Shown here piece by piece: positions 9,945-21,764 of a stretch of 64,000 nucleotides of DNA. Numbering within the stretch: the first letter of the stretch is position 1; every line of letters starts with the position of its first letter. Both the position numbers and the translations under genes were made by a program. The stretch is from the NCBI RefSeq assembly GCF_001639725.1, contig NZ_LTAW01000003.1, forward strand, positions 423,159 through 487,158, written 5' to 3'. The DNA is from Marinomonas atlantica (GTDB lineage: Bacteria; Pseudomonadota; Gammaproteobacteria; Pseudomonadales; Marinomonadaceae). Under the pieces are notes generated by a model that searched no databases, had not been told where the DNA came from, and saw only the letters and a list, made by a program, of their open reading frames with translations.

Positions 9945-11192
9945 ATGGCCTGGAATGAACCGGGTAATAACGACAACGACCCATGGAACACGGATAAAAA
10001 CCGTAACAGCAATGGGGGGCGTGATAAAGAGCCGGATAAAGAGCCAAATAACGACCCTTGGGGTCGTCAAGGTCAGAGTAATGGTGGCAAAGATCAATCA
10101 CCACCTGACCTTGATGAGGCTTTTAACAAGCTAATGGGTATGCTGGGCGTTAATAAAAAACGCAATGGCGGCTCAGGATCTAATGGTGGTCCAGGAATGG
10201 GCGGCAAATTAGGTAGCGGCTTGGTGGGAATCGTGGTTGTTGGTTTGTTTGCCTTATGGGCAGCAACGGGCATCTATCAGGTTGACCAGCAAGAGCGTGG
10301 TGTTGTTCTTCGTTTGGGTAAATTTCATGAAACGGTTATGCCGGGTCTGCATTGGAATCCACCATTAATTGACTCTGTGACACGTGTCAACGTAACGAAA
10401 GTACGTTCGCACGATCATAAAGCATTGATGTTGACCGTGGATGAAGCGATTGTTGAAGTGGGCGTATCCGTTCAATACTCAATCGATAATCCGCGCGACT
10501 TCGTTCTAAATGTTCGTGCGCCGGAGGATTCTCTAGCGCAAGCAGTTGAGAGTTCACTGCGTCACGTTGTTGGTACCACCGAAATGGACCAGATTTTGAC
10601 CGAAGGTCGTGAGGTGTTAGCGGCGGAAGTGAAAGAGCGTCTTCAGTCTTACATTAGTGATTACGGTACAGGCTTGCTGATTTCTAAAGTGAACGTTGAA
10701 AATACGCAAGCTCCCAATCAAGTTCAGGCGGCGTTTGATGATGTAATCAAAGCCAAAGAAGATGAGCAACGTGTTCGTAACGAGGCAGAATCATACGCAA
10801 ACGGAATCATTCCGGAAGCGCGTGGTCGAGCTCAGCGTATTCGTGAAGAAGCCGAAGCTTATCGTTCTGAGATCGTTGCGCGTGCTCAAGGTCAGGCAGA
10901 TCGTTTTGATCGCCTATACCAAGAGTATGCAAAAGCACCTGAAGTTACTCGTCAGCGTCTATATCTAGAGACGATTGAAACGATTTACAAAGGGGCAAAT
11001 AAGGTTGTTGTTGATTCGAAAAATGGTAACAACATGATGTACTTGCCACTTGATCAGATTATGAAACAACGTGCTTCATCGTCTGATGCAGATCGAGTTG
11101 GTTCATCTTCTATCAGCTCGCTGACAGATCAGGTGATTTCTGAGATCCGTAGTCGTCAAAGTTCAAGTCCGGTGCGTGAGGGGAGAAACTAA
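9945..11192 (+). CDS. hflK: FtsH protease modulator subunit HflK
   Basis: HflK pairs with HflC in a membrane cage around FtsH and restrains its proteolysis. The 415-aa protein starts MAWNEPGNND with a Gly/Asn/Asp/Lys-rich cytoplasmic segment (about 1-85). One transmembrane helix follows (about 90-112), then an SPFH/Band 7 domain starting near QVDQQERGVVLRLGKF, and a charged coiled-coil region with EAESYANGIIPEARGRAQ. ATG 9945 follows GTGGAG. Its TAA overlaps the ATG of hflC by one base (TAATG), a typical translational-coupling junction. Confidence 0.96.
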   Translation: MAWNEPGNNDNDPWNTDKNRNSNGGRDKEPDKEPNNDPWGRQGQSNGGKDQSPPDLDEAFNKLMGMLGVNKKRNGGSGSNGGPGMGGKLGSGLVGIVVVGLFALWAATGIYQVDQQERGVVLRLGKFHETVMPGLHWNPPLIDSVTRVNVTKVRSHDHKALMLTVDEAIVEVGVSVQYSIDNPRDFVLNVRAPEDSLAQAVESSLRHVVGTTEMDQILTEGREVLAAEVKERLQSYISDYGTGLLISKVNVENTQAPNQVQAAFDDVIKAKEDEQRVRNEAESYANGIIPEARGRAQRIREEAEAYRSEIVARAQGQADRFDRLYQEYAKAPEVTRQRLYLETIETIYKGANKVVVDSKNGNNMMYLPLDQIMKQRASSSDADRVGSSSISSLTDQVISEIRSRQSSSPVREGRN

Positions 11193-12058
11193 TGAAAAAC
11201 CTATCTTTTGCGATTTTATTTATCGTATTGGCAGCGGTTTTAGTTGCTTCTCAGACTCTTTACGTAGTTAAGGAAACTGAGCGTGCGGTGGTTCTTAAGT
11301 TTGGTGAGATTGTTCAGGCGGATGTTCAGCCTGGTATTCACTTCAAATTGCCGATTATGAACGATGTGAAGAAATTCGATGCGCGTATTTTGACGATGGA
11401 TTCACGTCCTCAGCGTTATCTAACGCTTGAGAAAAAAGCGGTTATTGTGGATTCCTACGTTAAATGGAAGATTGCCGATGTAGCGCGTTTCTATCAGGCA
11501 ACGTCTGGTGATGAATTTGTTGCCAATCGAGTGTTGTCTTCGCGTGTTGATACTGGCCTGCGTAACCAATTTGGTGAGCGTACTATGCATGAAGTGGTGT
11601 CGGGTGAGCGTGAAGAACTGATGACTGAGTTGCGTGATCGTATTGATGGCGTTGCCCAAAATGAGTTGGGTATTACGATTGTTGATATTCGTGTGAAGCG
11701 AATTGATCTGCCGCCAGATGTAAGTGAATCTGTTTACCAGCGTATGCGTACTGAGCGTGAGCGTGAAGCTCGTGAACACCGTTCTAAAGGTCTAGAGCTT
11801 GCAGAAGGTATTCGTGCCGATGCAGATCGTCAGCGAGTGGTGCTTGAAGCAGAAGCGCAGCGTGATGCGGAAATGATTCGTGGTGACGGCGATGCGCAAG
11901 CAGCTTCTGTATACGCTGAAGCTTATCAGCAAGATCCTGAGTTCTATGATTTTTATCGTAGCCTTCAAGCTTACCGTGCAAGTTTTGAAAACAGCGGTGA
12001 TGTGTTCATTTTGGATCCTGAAAGCGATTTCTTTAAGTACTTTAAAGAAACGAAATAA
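11192..12058 (+). CDS. hflC: FtsH protease modulator subunit HflC
   Basis: This is the partner of HflK in the HflKC SPFH complex. The 288-aa protein has an N-terminal signal-anchor helix (about 3-20), then YVVKETERAVVLKFGE opening the Band 7 domain, and a coiled coil with REREAREHRSKGLELAEGI and EAEAQRDAEMIRGDGDAQA. The size fits the family. The start overlaps the hflK stop by one base. Two inverted repeats follow the stop, the second being a terminator, so hflXKC transcripts probably end there for the most part. Confidence 0.96.
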   Translation: MKNLSFAILFIVLAAVLVASQTLYVVKETERAVVLKFGEIVQADVQPGIHFKLPIMNDVKKFDARILTMDSRPQRYLTLEKKAVIVDSYVKWKIADVARFYQATSGDEFVANRVLSSRVDTGLRNQFGERTMHEVVSGEREELMTELRDRIDGVAQNELGITIVDIRVKRIDLPPDVSESVYQRMRTEREREAREHRSKGLELAEGIRADADRQRVVLEAEAQRDAEMIRGDGDAQAASVYAEAYQQDPEFYDFYRSLQAYRASFENSGDVFILDPESDFFKYFKETK

Positions 12059-12070
12059 AGAACTGATATT

Positions 12071-12108
12071 TGGCTGACTTGCAGGCTCTTATGCCTGTAA
12101 GTCAGCCA
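12071..12108 (+). repeat. Long inverted repeat after hflC
   Basis: GGCTGACTTGCAGGC (12072-12086) pairs with GCCTGTAAGTCAGCC (12093-12107) through 15 positions with one G-U, around a six-base loop. There is no T tract behind it, so it may act as a 3'-end stabiliser or as an upstream partner of the terminator at 12130. Confidence 0.7.
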
Positions 12109-12129
12109 TAAATTCATGATAGAATCAGC

Positions 12130-12154
12130 AAAACCGGGTAAAGCCCGGTTTTTT
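12130..12154 (+). terminator. Intrinsic terminator after hflC
   Basis: AAAACCGGG (12130-12138), a five-base loop and CCCGGTTTT (12144-12152) form a stem that runs into T residues. It separates hflC from the yjeT-like gene. Confidence 0.85.
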
Positions 12155-12177
12155 AATGGTCAAAATATAGAGAGTCT

Positions 12178-12375
12178 ATGCAGGAATTGTTGCATTCGCT
12201 TCTAGTTGGTTTCAGCTTGTTACTGATTGCCGAAGGGGTTTTACCGTTTTTGAAGCCAAATTTGTGGCGTGAAATAATGGTAAGAGCGATCGCAAGTTCA
12301 GATAAAAACTTGCGGGTGCTTGGGGCGGTGAGTATGTTTCTTGGATTAATGCTCCTATTACTGGCCCGAAGCTAA
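12178..12375 (+). CDS. DUF2065 small inner-membrane protein (YjeT-like)
   Basis: This 65-aa protein has two hydrophobic helices (about 6-24 and 47-63) separated by a short amphipathic segment, KPNLWREIMVRAIAS. It matches the DUF2065/YjeT family found between hflC and purA in many gammaproteobacteria. The molecular function is unknown. It follows a terminator and is 14 bases ahead of hisZ, so it probably heads a yjeT-hisZ-purA unit. Confidence 0.85.
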   Translation: MQELLHSLLVGFSLLLIAEGVLPFLKPNLWREIMVRAIASSDKNLRVLGAVSMFLGLMLLLLARS

Positions 12376-12389
12376 GAGGATACAGTTTA

Positions 12390-14902
<2,513 letters not shown>

Positions 14903-14921
14903 TGTCGCCTATTAGAGATTG

Positions 14922-14958
14922 AAAAGCCGAGGCAGTTTGAACTGCCTCGGCTTTTTTT
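14922..14958 (+). terminator. Intrinsic terminator after purA
   Basis: AAAAGCCGAGGCAGT (14922-14936), a TTGA loop and ACTGCCTCGGCTTTT form a perfect stem running into seven T residues. It also stands between purA and the convergent GGDEF gene. Confidence 0.92.
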
Positions 14959-15001
14959 GTTTATATCACTTTATAAATTTGTTTGTGACTAAAGGTTAAG
15001 T

Positions 15002-15997
15002 TTAAAACAGGTCAATTTCACCATGGGCAACCTTGCTTTGCTTGGCAAGACCAGCCTCGACAATTTCATCGTAGAAAGTCGCTCGGTTTCGACCATTTTT
15101 TTTGCTGTAATACAGGGCTTGGTCAGCTTGATCCATCAAAGTGACGTGAAAGGTATCTTTTTGGAATTCGCAAATTCCTGCACTGATTGTAATTGGAGCT
15201 AAATCATTCATGATGATTTCTTGTACATTGGTTCTAAATTGATCTAAGAGCTCAGCACATTGCTGTCTGGTTAAGTCACGCATTAATACAACAAATTCTT
15301 CTCCGCCAAAGCGAAATAGCATGTCGTCTTGACGGAATGTCTGGCGTAAAACTCTGGATACATGGATTAAAACTTCATCACCATATAAATGCCCAGCTGT
15401 ATCGTTAATAACCTTAAAGTGATCTAGGTCGATAATGGCGATCCAGTTAGTATGGTTATCAGTAAGTTCAGAAAAAGCACTGCCTTGATACAGTTTAATA
15501 ATGGATTCTTCGAATGTTTTTCGGTTCATTAATCCCGTCAATTCGTCAGTTTGGGCATCGGCTAATAGCGAACTAAAGTTACTATAAATGCTGAGCATAC
15601 CCTTAATGATATAGCTTTCAGATCGGCTAGGTTTATTATCCAGTGTGATAATAAGATATTGGTTCAGTTGACGGCTTTGTTGTAACACATGAAACGATGT
15701 GTATTGATCGTCATGTGCTTTCATGAGTTCATCTAAGTGCCATGTATTAATATAATCCAGAGATGCACGAGTACTATCAGAGACATTGATGTCTTGGTAT
15801 CGATAGTCGCAGGATTCCCCGTTACTCAGTGAAATTTCCATGATCGGCTCATCTTGGCCATTTAAAGTCAAAATGGAGACCCGCATAGGGCTTAAAATAT
15901 CGCGGATACTCTTTAATAGGCTAAAAGCAAGTAATTCCTTATCTCTTTGTGCAGTGAAATTCTCAATATGATGAAGGATGTTGTTGGAAATGCTCAA
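15002..15997 (-). CDS. GGDEF-domain diguanylate cyclase
   Basis: This is a predicted c-di-GMP synthase. Residues 1-150 form an uncharacterised, GAF-sized sensory region with no transmembrane helix, so the protein looks cytoplasmic. The GGDEF domain (about 151-315) has DELTGLMNRK, the metal site DLDHFKVINDTAGH, and an active-site GGEEF at 231-235. An inhibitory I-site RxxD (RQDD, 222-225) sits exactly five residues upstream. Both active and product-inhibition sites are therefore intact, and no EAL domain is present. The gene is isolated, convergent with purA and divergent from the yegD-like gene. The sensed signal is unknown. Confidence 0.93.
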   Translation of the reverse strand: MSISNNILHHIENFTAQRDKELLAFSLLKSIRDILSPMRVSILTLNGQDEPIMEISLSNGESCDYRYQDINVSDSTRASLDYINTWHLDELMKAHDDQYTSFHVLQQSRQLNQYLIITLDNKPSRSESYIIKGMLSIYSNFSSLLADAQTDELTGLMNRKTFEESIIKLYQGSAFSELTDNHTNWIAIIDLDHFKVINDTAGHLYGDEVLIHVSRVLRQTFRQDDMLFRFGGEEFVVLMRDLTRQQCAELLDQFRTNVQEIIMNDLAPITISAGICEFQKDTFHVTLMDQADQALYYSKKNGRNRATFYDEIVEAGLAKQSKVAHGEIDLF

Positions 15998-16180
15998 GCC
16001 TAATATCCTCTAGGTATGCCGTTTTCATATGATAAACGTTAAATGTGATTAAAAATTATTATAAACCTATTAATTGAGGGGTTACAGAGCTAATTAAAGC
16101 CAGAAAAGTTTCTTATGATTCCGCTCATATTATGATAGAGTCCGCGACCCAAATTTATTTGCTTTAGTGAGGTTGTTAGA

Positions 16181-17542
16181 GTGTATTGCGGATTTGACTA
16201 TGGTACGTCTAATTGTGCATTAGGGATTCTTGAAAGCGAGAAGCCAAAGTTGGCGGCACTAGAAGGCAGTAATCTGTATTTACCTTCGACTGTTTATGCA
16301 TTAAGCCGAGACTTTATCACGGAGGCTACAGCGAAAGGGTTGAGTGACTCATTGCGCACGGCTTTTATTGAAAGCCGCAAGGGGATTCTATCTCGTGCTC
16401 GTCGTTTCCGGATTGAAGAAGATTATGAAGCTGGCGATCAAGTTTTGTTTTATGGTCGTGAAGCGTTTGCAGAATACTATCAATTTCCAGATGAAGGGTA
16501 TTTTGTTAAGTCGCCAAAATCTTTTTTAGGGGGTTCTGGCTTGCGTGTCGAGCACATTCAATTTTTTGAAGATGTGGTCGCCGTTATGATGATGAATGTC
16601 AAAAAGCGCGCCGAGCAAAGTTTACAGCAAGAGCTTAAGCACACTGTTATCGGTCGTCCGGTCAACTTTCAAGGAATTAACGCAGAAGAGAGTAATCAGC
16701 AGGCGCTAGAAATTCTATCGGTCGCCGCTCGACGTGCAGGTTTTGAAAGCGTGGAATTTCAATATGAGCCTATTGCGGCTGGATTGGACTTTGAGCGTCA
16801 TCTTGAGCAAGATCAAACCGTTTTGGTTGTTGATATTGGTGGTGGTACCAGTGACTGTGCGATGGTGCGTATGGGTCCTGATTATCGTGATAAGGTAGAT
16901 CGTTCAGGCGACTTTTTAGCCTATACCGGTGAGCGTGTAGGTGGTAATGATCTTGATATTCAGTTGGCAGGGCGTCAGATTATGCCACTGTTTGGGATGG
17001 GAGCGGATCTTAAGACCGGTTTGCCAATGCCGACACAAATATACTGGAACGCTGTAACGACCAATGATGTGACGGCTCAAGCAACCTTTAACAGCTTAGA
17101 AACTAAGCAGCAAATCGAGCAGTTGCGTCTAGATATGGTTAAGCCTGTGTTGCTGGATCGTTTCAAATTCATGCGTGAGCACAAACATAACTTTCATATC
17201 GTTAAGGATGCAGAAGAAGCAAAAATTTCCTTATCAGAAGTCATGCAAATGCAAATTGACCTAAGTTATATCGAATCCGATTTAATGTTGAATCTGCAAA
17301 GAGAGCAGTTGGCTGAGGCAATAGTGCATCCTGTCGAAAAAATGATTGGTCTAATGAAAGACGCGATTGCTCAAGCAGGAGAGCGACCAGATGTAATTTA
17401 TATGACGGGAGGTTCGGCAAAATCGCCTGTGATTCAAGCAGCGATCCGCGAAGAAATTGGTGATATTCCGTTGCTTGATGGCGACCACTTCGGCAGTGTT
17501 GCCAGTGGTCTAACGGTTTGGGCTGATCGAATCTATCGCTAA
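16181..17542 (+). CDS. yegD: Hsp70-family ATPase, YegD-like
   Basis: This 453-aa actin/Hsp70-fold protein consists essentially of the nucleotide-binding half of Hsp70, with no DnaK-type substrate domain. It starts MYCGFDYGTSNCALG (phosphate 1) and includes FVKSPKSFLG, VIGRPVNFQG, VVDIGGGTSDC (phosphate 2) and IYMTGGSAKSPVIQ (adenosine motif). It matches E. coli YegD along its length as I remember it. GTG 16181 follows GAGG (16169-16172). The exact role of YegD is not established. A 9-bp tandem repeat begins seven bases after its stop. Confidence 0.9.
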   Translation: MYCGFDYGTSNCALGILESEKPKLAALEGSNLYLPSTVYALSRDFITEATAKGLSDSLRTAFIESRKGILSRARRFRIEEDYEAGDQVLFYGREAFAEYYQFPDEGYFVKSPKSFLGGSGLRVEHIQFFEDVVAVMMMNVKKRAEQSLQQELKHTVIGRPVNFQGINAEESNQQALEILSVAARRAGFESVEFQYEPIAAGLDFERHLEQDQTVLVVDIGGGTSDCAMVRMGPDYRDKVDRSGDFLAYTGERVGGNDLDIQLAGRQIMPLFGMGADLKTGLPMPTQIYWNAVTTNDVTAQATFNSLETKQQIEQLRLDMVKPVLLDRFKFMREHKHNFHIVKDAEEAKISLSEVMQMQIDLSYIESDLMLNLQREQLAEAIVHPVEKMIGLMKDAIAQAGERPDVIYMTGGSAKSPVIQAAIREEIGDIPLLDGDHFGSVASGLTVWADRIYR

Positions 17543-17549
17543 CCATTTA

Positions 17550-17592
17550 GGACTAGTAGGACTAGTAGGACTAGTAGGACTAGTAGGACTAG
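17550..17592. repeat. 9-bp tandem repeat (GGACTAGTA), about 4.8 copies
   Basis: The unit GGACTAGTA is repeated perfectly at 17550, 17559, 17568 and 17577, with a partial GGACTAG at 17586-17592. It fills the gap between the convergent yegD-like and DUF2069 genes. The last copy supplies the TAG stop of the minus-strand gene (17589-17591). Each copy contains the palindrome ACTAGT and a TAG on each strand. It is a likely variable-number locus. Confidence 0.95.
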
Positions 17593-17993
17593 GTGATGGG
17601 TAAATCACTTAGTCCTTTCCATCGCGCGTACAAAAGCCCTAAGCAAAATAGTCCTGCGCCTAATAAGGCCTCGCTCATTCCAATTGGCCATAGTGTTGGG
17701 TGAAACCAATGCGTCACACCTGATGTGAAATAGAATAAGCTAATAAAACATACGCCAATTGCACCTTTATAGCTACCATTAATGCTCCCCCACAATGACA
17801 ACAGCAGTGGCAATAAAACAGCACTTAGTAACATCAAAGGGTGTTGTAAGGAAATCTCAGAAAGTACCAAGTGCCACCATGAGATAACCGAAATTAAGCC
17901 TAGATGGTTAAGAATTAAAACAGGTTTATAAGATTGGCAAAGTGTTTTGTAATATTTTTTTTCTTGCTGGGTAATTGAGAAGCGCTTGGCCAT
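17589..17993 (-). CDS. DUF2069 inner-membrane protein
   Basis: This 134-aa protein has four predicted membrane helices (around KPVLILNHLGLISVISWWHLVL, a Leu-rich second helix, GAIGVCFISLFYFTSGV and ALLGAGLFCLGLLYA). It fits DUF2069 proteins encoded next to wrbA and arsC in pseudomonads and relatives. Function is unknown. I placed the start at ATG 17993, which has a nearby GAACGAG; an in-frame TTG at 18020 has no ribosome site. The stop codon is formed by the 9-bp tandem repeat. It lies 80 bases after wrbA in the same orientation. Confidence 0.75.
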   Translation of the reverse strand: MAKRFSITQQEKKYYKTLCQSYKPVLILNHLGLISVISWWHLVLSEISLQHPLMLLSAVLLPLLLSLWGSINGSYKGAIGVCFISLFYFTSGVTHWFHPTLWPIGMSEALLGAGLFCLGLLYARWKGLSDLPIT

Positions 17994-18073
17994 GGTGTAC
18001 TCGTTCAATGTAATGAGCAAATTATAATAATCGCTAATAGTTTACTCATCATTGATGTAGGTCGCGTGACGGA

Positions 18074-18673
18074 CTATTTCTTCAGGCGAATCGCTAATTC
18101 AGCTAAGCGTTGTCCTTGTGCCTCGCACAGTGCGATTTCGTCATCACTTAGGCCTGTGTACTGAGTATGCGGGGCAAAGTGAGTGACGCCATAGGGTGTG
18201 CCGCCTGTTGCTGTGGCAATTAAAGCTTTGTTCTTGTAGGGCAAGCCTGCCCAAATCATGCCGTGATGAAGTAAAGGAATCATCATTGACTGGATTGTCA
18301 TTTCGTGACCCCCATGCATTGTACTTGCACTGGCGAAGCCACATGCCGGCTTATCGGCAAGCTGGCCACTCATCCAAATGGGACTGGTCTGATCGAGCAT
18401 TAGTTTCACTGGGGCTGCCATGCTGCCAAAGTAGGATGGAGAGCCAATCGCTAAGCCATCACAGTTGGCGATGTCATCTAATTCACAGTATGGATAGCCG
18501 TCATCCGGAAGGCTTGCGCTGGTTTGCTCGTGATTAAACGATGCTTCAGCGAGTTGGCGAACGTTAACATCTGCCCCAGCGACACGTTGTGCGCCTCGTG
18601 CAATGTGCTTGGCCATGGCTGCAACGGAGCCATGGCGCGAGAAATAAACGACAAGAATATTGGCTGTGCTCAT
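18074..18673 (-). CDS. wrbA: WrbA-family NAD(P)H:quinone oxidoreductase
   Basis: This is a flavodoxin-fold FMN enzyme that reduces quinones by two electrons. The 199-aa protein has the FMN-phosphate loop in YFSRHGSVAAMA, a second flavin contact in GSPSYFGSMAAPVK, and FASASTMHGGHE and TGGTPYGVTHF, which are WrbA-type segments. Its ATG overlaps the arsC stop by four bases (ATGA), so the two are one operon. True WrbA and related type IV quinone reductases are not fully separable by eye. Confidence 0.9.
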   Translation of the reverse strand: MSTANILVVYFSRHGSVAAMAKHIARGAQRVAGADVNVRQLAEASFNHEQTSASLPDDGYPYCELDDIANCDGLAIGSPSYFGSMAAPVKLMLDQTSPIWMSGQLADKPACGFASASTMHGGHEMTIQSMMIPLLHHGMIWAGLPYKNKALIATATGGTPYGVTHFAPHTQYTGLSDDEIALCEAQGQRLAELAIRLKK

Positions 18674-19017
18674 GCGAATAGCTCTAGTACCGATTCTGGT
18701 GGACGGCCTATTTTAGCCTGCTCATTGTGAACAACAATAGGGCGTTCAATAAGCTTTGGGTGATTGACCATTGCAGCAATCAGTGCCTCTTCGTTATGTT
18801 CTTCTTTAAGGTTGAGTTCTTTGTAGATGTCTTCTTTGGTGCGCATTAGTTCACGCGCAGAGTTCATCTGCAGCTGATTTAAAAGTACAGTGATAGTGTC
18901 TGCGGAAGGGGGTACTTGGAGGTATAGAATGACGTCGGGAGTAATGCCGTTTTGTTCTAATAGGGCAAGTGTTTCGCGCGATTTTGAGCAGCGGGGGTTA
19001 TGATAAATAGTGGTCAT
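18670..19017 (-). CDS. arsC: ArsC/YfgD-family arsenate reductase (glutaredoxin-type)
   Basis: This is a small thioredoxin-fold protein related to glutaredoxin-coupled arsenate reductases. From ATG 19017 (115 aa, preceded by GAGG) it begins MTTIYHNPRCSKSRET, placing the active-site Cys in PRCSKSR. Arginines in LMRTKED, IERPIVV and IGRPPE match the substrate-binding positions. No arsB, arsR or other ars gene is nearby and the neighbours are wrbA and DUF2069. A housekeeping YfgD-like role is therefore as likely as arsenic resistance. Confidence 0.88.
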   Translation of the reverse strand: MTTIYHNPRCSKSRETLALLEQNGITPDVILYLQVPPSADTITVLLNQLQMNSARELMRTKEDIYKELNLKEEHNEEALIAAMVNHPKLIERPIVVHNEQAKIGRPPESVLELFA

Positions 19018-19092
19018 ACGTGGCCTCAAAAAAGTAGTTGAGTAAGTGGTCAGTATGGCGTGCAACGATGTAAACGAAAACACGCAGAGCGC

Positions 19093-19127
19093 AAAAAGCA
19101 GAATGAGGAATCCTCACCCTGCTTTTT
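19093..19127 (-). terminator. Intrinsic terminator after proS
   Basis: Read on the minus strand, AAAAAGCAG pairs with CTGCTTTTT around an inner TGAGG/CCTCA stem, giving a long hairpin ending in T residues just past the proS stop. It isolates proS from arsC-wrbA. Confidence 0.85.
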
Positions 19128-19133
19128 ACTTTG

Positions 19134-20861
19134 TTACGCTAGTTTAGTCAGTAAGAACTCGATTGCTTTTGCTTTGGCAATATCTTCACCTTCACCAGTG
19201 GCGCGACTCTTGTATTCAAGCGTGCCTTCTTTAAGGCCGCGATCGCCAACAACAATGCGATGTGGAATGCCGATCAATTCACAGTCAGAGAACTTAACAC
19301 CTGGGCGTTCTTTGCGATCATCAAGGAACACGTCAATGCCTTTAGCTTGAAGTTCAGAGTAAAGTGCTTCACATTCTTCACGAACTGCTTCTGATTTTTC
19401 GTAGTTCATACCAATGATAGCGACTGTGTAAGGAGCTATTGATTGTGGCCACTTTATGCCTTTGTCATCAAAGTTCTGCTCGATTGCAGCCGCTACTACA
19501 CGAGAAACACCTATGCCGTAACAACCCATGTGCATGACTTGTGCTTTACCGTTTTCATCAAGCACGGTTGCTTTCATTGACTCTGAATATGTCTGACCTA
19601 ATTGGAATATATGGCCGACTTCGATGCCGCGTTTAATAACTATCGTACCGTGTCCATCTGGAGAAGGGTCTCCTTCAACCACATTACGAATATCTGCAAC
19701 TTCAAACTCGTCACAGTCGCGTGCCCAGTTAAGGCCTATGACGTGATAGTCATCTTTGTTAGCTCCGGCGCAGAAATCAGATAATACTGCTGCTGTTCGA
19801 TCAACGACGACACGAATGCCTGCCGCTTTAAGGCCTTGTGGCCCAATCGAACCGGGCTGGCAACCAATTTTGGCAACGATGTCAGATTCAGAGGCAAATT
19901 CAAATGGTGTAACTGCGCCTTGAATCTTTTCGACTTTGATTTCATTGATGGAATGATCACCACGAAGCACCAACGCGATAATGCTTGGTTCTCCAGCTTC
20001 ATCAACACCCTTTATCAACATGGTTTTGATGGTTTTTTCAACTGGAAGGTTTAACAGTTTTGCTACGGCTGCAATGGTTTTGCAGTTAGGTGTGTAAATT
20101 TCTTTTAATTCTTCCGTTGGTTCATCTGCCGCTTCTTTTAGGCAGACCGCTTCAGCAAGCTCAACATTGGCTGCAAAATCTGATGAGTCGCTGAAAGCGA
20201 TGTCATCTTCACCAGAATCAGCCAGTACATGGAATTCATGTGAGTAGGCGCCACCAATGGAACCTGTGTCCGCTTGAACTGGGCGGTAGTCTAATCCGAT
20301 ACGATTGAACACTTTGCAGTAGGCATCGTGCATGATGTCGTAAGTTTGTTGCAGCGATTCGGTTGATGCATGGAAAGAGTAGGCATCCTTCATCAAGAAT
20401 TCGCGTGAACGCATTACACCGAAGCGTGGGCGAACTTCGTCACGAAATTTTGTTTGAATTTGGAATACGTTTAAAGGCAATTGTTTGTAGCTGCTTAACT
20501 CGTTACGCGTGATGTCTGTAATGACTTCTTCATGTGTTGGACCAAGGCAGTAGTCGCGATCATGGCGGTCTTTTAATCGAAGCAGCTCAGGGCCGTATTT
20601 CTGCCAACGGCCTGTTTCTTCCCAAAGCTCAGCTGGTTGAACGCCTGGCATGATTACTTCTAGGGCGCCAGCCTTTTGCATTTCTTCACGAACGATGGCC
20701 TCTACTTTCTTAAGTACTTTGACACCAGTAGGCAGCCATGTGTACAGGCCTTTTGATACTTGGCGAATCATGCCAGCACGGATCATTAGTTGATGGCTTG
20801 CTACGACAGCATCTGATGGTGCGTCTCGTAATGTAGAAAAAAGATAGTTGCTTGCGCGCAT
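19134..20861 (-). CDS. proS: Prolyl-tRNA synthetase, bacterial (ProS1) type
   Basis: ProS charges tRNA-Pro. The 575-aa protein is the bacterial long form. Its class II catalytic core is split by a YbaK-like editing insertion (about 220-390) that hydrolyses Ala-tRNA-Pro. Visible landmarks are [23 protein letters not shown] and [21 protein letters not shown] (motif 2), [12 protein letters not shown] (motif 3), and a C-terminal anticodon-binding domain with [18 protein letters not shown]. It starts [18 protein letters not shown], the family N terminus. The SMP-30 gene lies 33 bases upstream in the same direction. Confidence 0.97.
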   Translation of the reverse strand: MRASNYLFSTLRDAPSDAVVASHQLMIRAGMIRQVSKGLYTWLPTGVKVLKKVEAIVREEMQKAGALEVIMPGVQPAELWEETGRWQKYGPELLRLKDRHDRDYCLGPTHEEVITDITRNELSSYKQLPLNVFQIQTKFRDEVRPRFGVMRSREFLMKDAYSFHASTESLQQTYDIMHDAYCKVFNRIGLDYRPVQADTGSIGGAYSHEFHVLADSGEDDIAFSDSSDFAANVELAEAVCLKEAADEPTEELKEIYTPNCKTIAAVAKLLNLPVEKTIKTMLIKGVDEAGEPSIIALVLRGDHSINEIKVEKIQGAVTPFEFASESDIVAKIGCQPGSIGPQGLKAAGIRVVVDRTAAVLSDFCAGANKDDYHVIGLNWARDCDEFEVADIRNVVEGDPSPDGHGTIVIKRGIEVGHIFQLGQTYSESMKATVLDENGKAQVMHMGCYGIGVSRVVAAAIEQNFDDKGIKWPQSIAPYTVAIIGMNYEKSEAVREECEALYSELQAKGIDVFLDDRKERPGVKFSDCELIGIPHRIVVGDRGLKEGTLEYKSRATGEGEDIAKAKAIEFLLTKLA

Positions 20862-20894
20862 AATTTGTCGTCTTTCAATAAATAAGTTATTAAC

Positions 20895-21764
20895 TTAACC
20901 CGCAAAGCGGAATTCAATTTGGCCTTTGTTTTCAACATCTAAGGCAAAGATGCCGCCAGCTTGAGGGAATTGCTCAAGCTCAGCGTCAGTTTGTGCAGCA
21001 CGACAGGTGGTAACATACAGAGTGTTCATGTCTTCGCCGCCGAATGCCACCATGGTGGGGTATGTTGCAGGCAAAGGGTACTCGGCAAGAATGTCACCTG
21101 TTGGACTAATTTTGACCACACGTTGACCTTGATACAGTGCTGACCAGTAGTTGCCTTCGCGGTCAACTGCAGCGCCATCAGGTCGGCCATGTCCTCTTGG
21201 GAATTCAATAAAGGTTCGCTTATTAGATGCTTGGCCTGTTGAAACGTCGTAGTCAAACTGGTACACGATATGATTAGGTGTATCAGAGTAATACATGATT
21301 TTATGGTCAGGCGAAAAAGCTAAGCCGTTAGATGTCCAGGCTGCTTGATCGAGAAGTGACTGTTTCCCTTGCTCAAATTGGTACAGCCCACCTAGAAAAG
21401 CGTCTTTCGGTGCGTACATTGTACCAGCAAGGAAGCGGCCAGCAGGATCGCAGCGGCCATCATTAAATCGTGTTGTTTCTTGATCGTAGTCCGCCTGCCA
21501 GTATGGTGTTAGGGGACTGTTAAAATCAGAAAAAGTATAGACACCGGAGCGAAAGGCTGCGATAAAACCACCGTTTTCTGCTAATGAGAAGCAGCCGATT
21601 TCTTCGTCGAATTGACGAACTGAGTGATCACCAGAAACGATATTGTAGGCGTGTAATTCGAAGGAATCGATGTCAACAAAGTAAAGGGTCTGAGTTTTTT
21701 CATCCCAGCGAGGGCACTCTGCGAGTTTGGCTTGTGCGTCCAAGACACAGCGCATTTCCATCAT
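20895..21764 (-). CDS. SMP-30/gluconolactonase family protein
   Basis: This six-bladed beta-propeller metal enzyme belongs to the family that hydrolyses sugar lactones. The four expected metal-site residues are visible: Glu in KLAECPRW, Asn in TRFNDGRCDPAGRF, Asn in TSNGLAFSPD and Asp in GRPDGAAVD. The 289-aa length is normal, and there is no signal peptide. No sugar-catabolic operon adjoins it (proS is downstream), so the substrate, possibly gluconolactone or another aldonolactone, cannot be named. Tandem ATG codons occur at the start; the first (21764) is better spaced behind TTGGAG. Confidence 0.9.
   Translation of the reverse strand: MMEMRCVLDAQAKLAECPRWDEKTQTLYFVDIDSFELHAYNIVSGDHSVRQFDEEIGCFSLAENGGFIAAFRSGVYTFSDFNSPLTPYWQADYDQETTRFNDGRCDPAGRFLAGTMYAPKDAFLGGLYQFEQGKQSLLDQAAWTSNGLAFSPDHKIMYYSDTPNHIVYQFDYDVSTGQASNKRTFIEFPRGHGRPDGAAVDREGNYWSALYQGQRVVKISPTGDILAEYPLPATYPTMVAFGGEDMNTLYVTTCRAAQTDAELEQFPQAGGIFALDVENKGQIEFRFAG

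Noticed and set aside
17550..17592. Possible CRISPR or integration-site array
   Set aside because: The repeats are 9 bp, directly adjacent and without spacers, and no cas or integrase gene is present.
18670..19017. Arsenic-resistance island centred on arsC
   Set aside because: There are no arsR, arsB or other ars genes. The arsC-wrbA-DUF2069 order is a common housekeeping arrangement.
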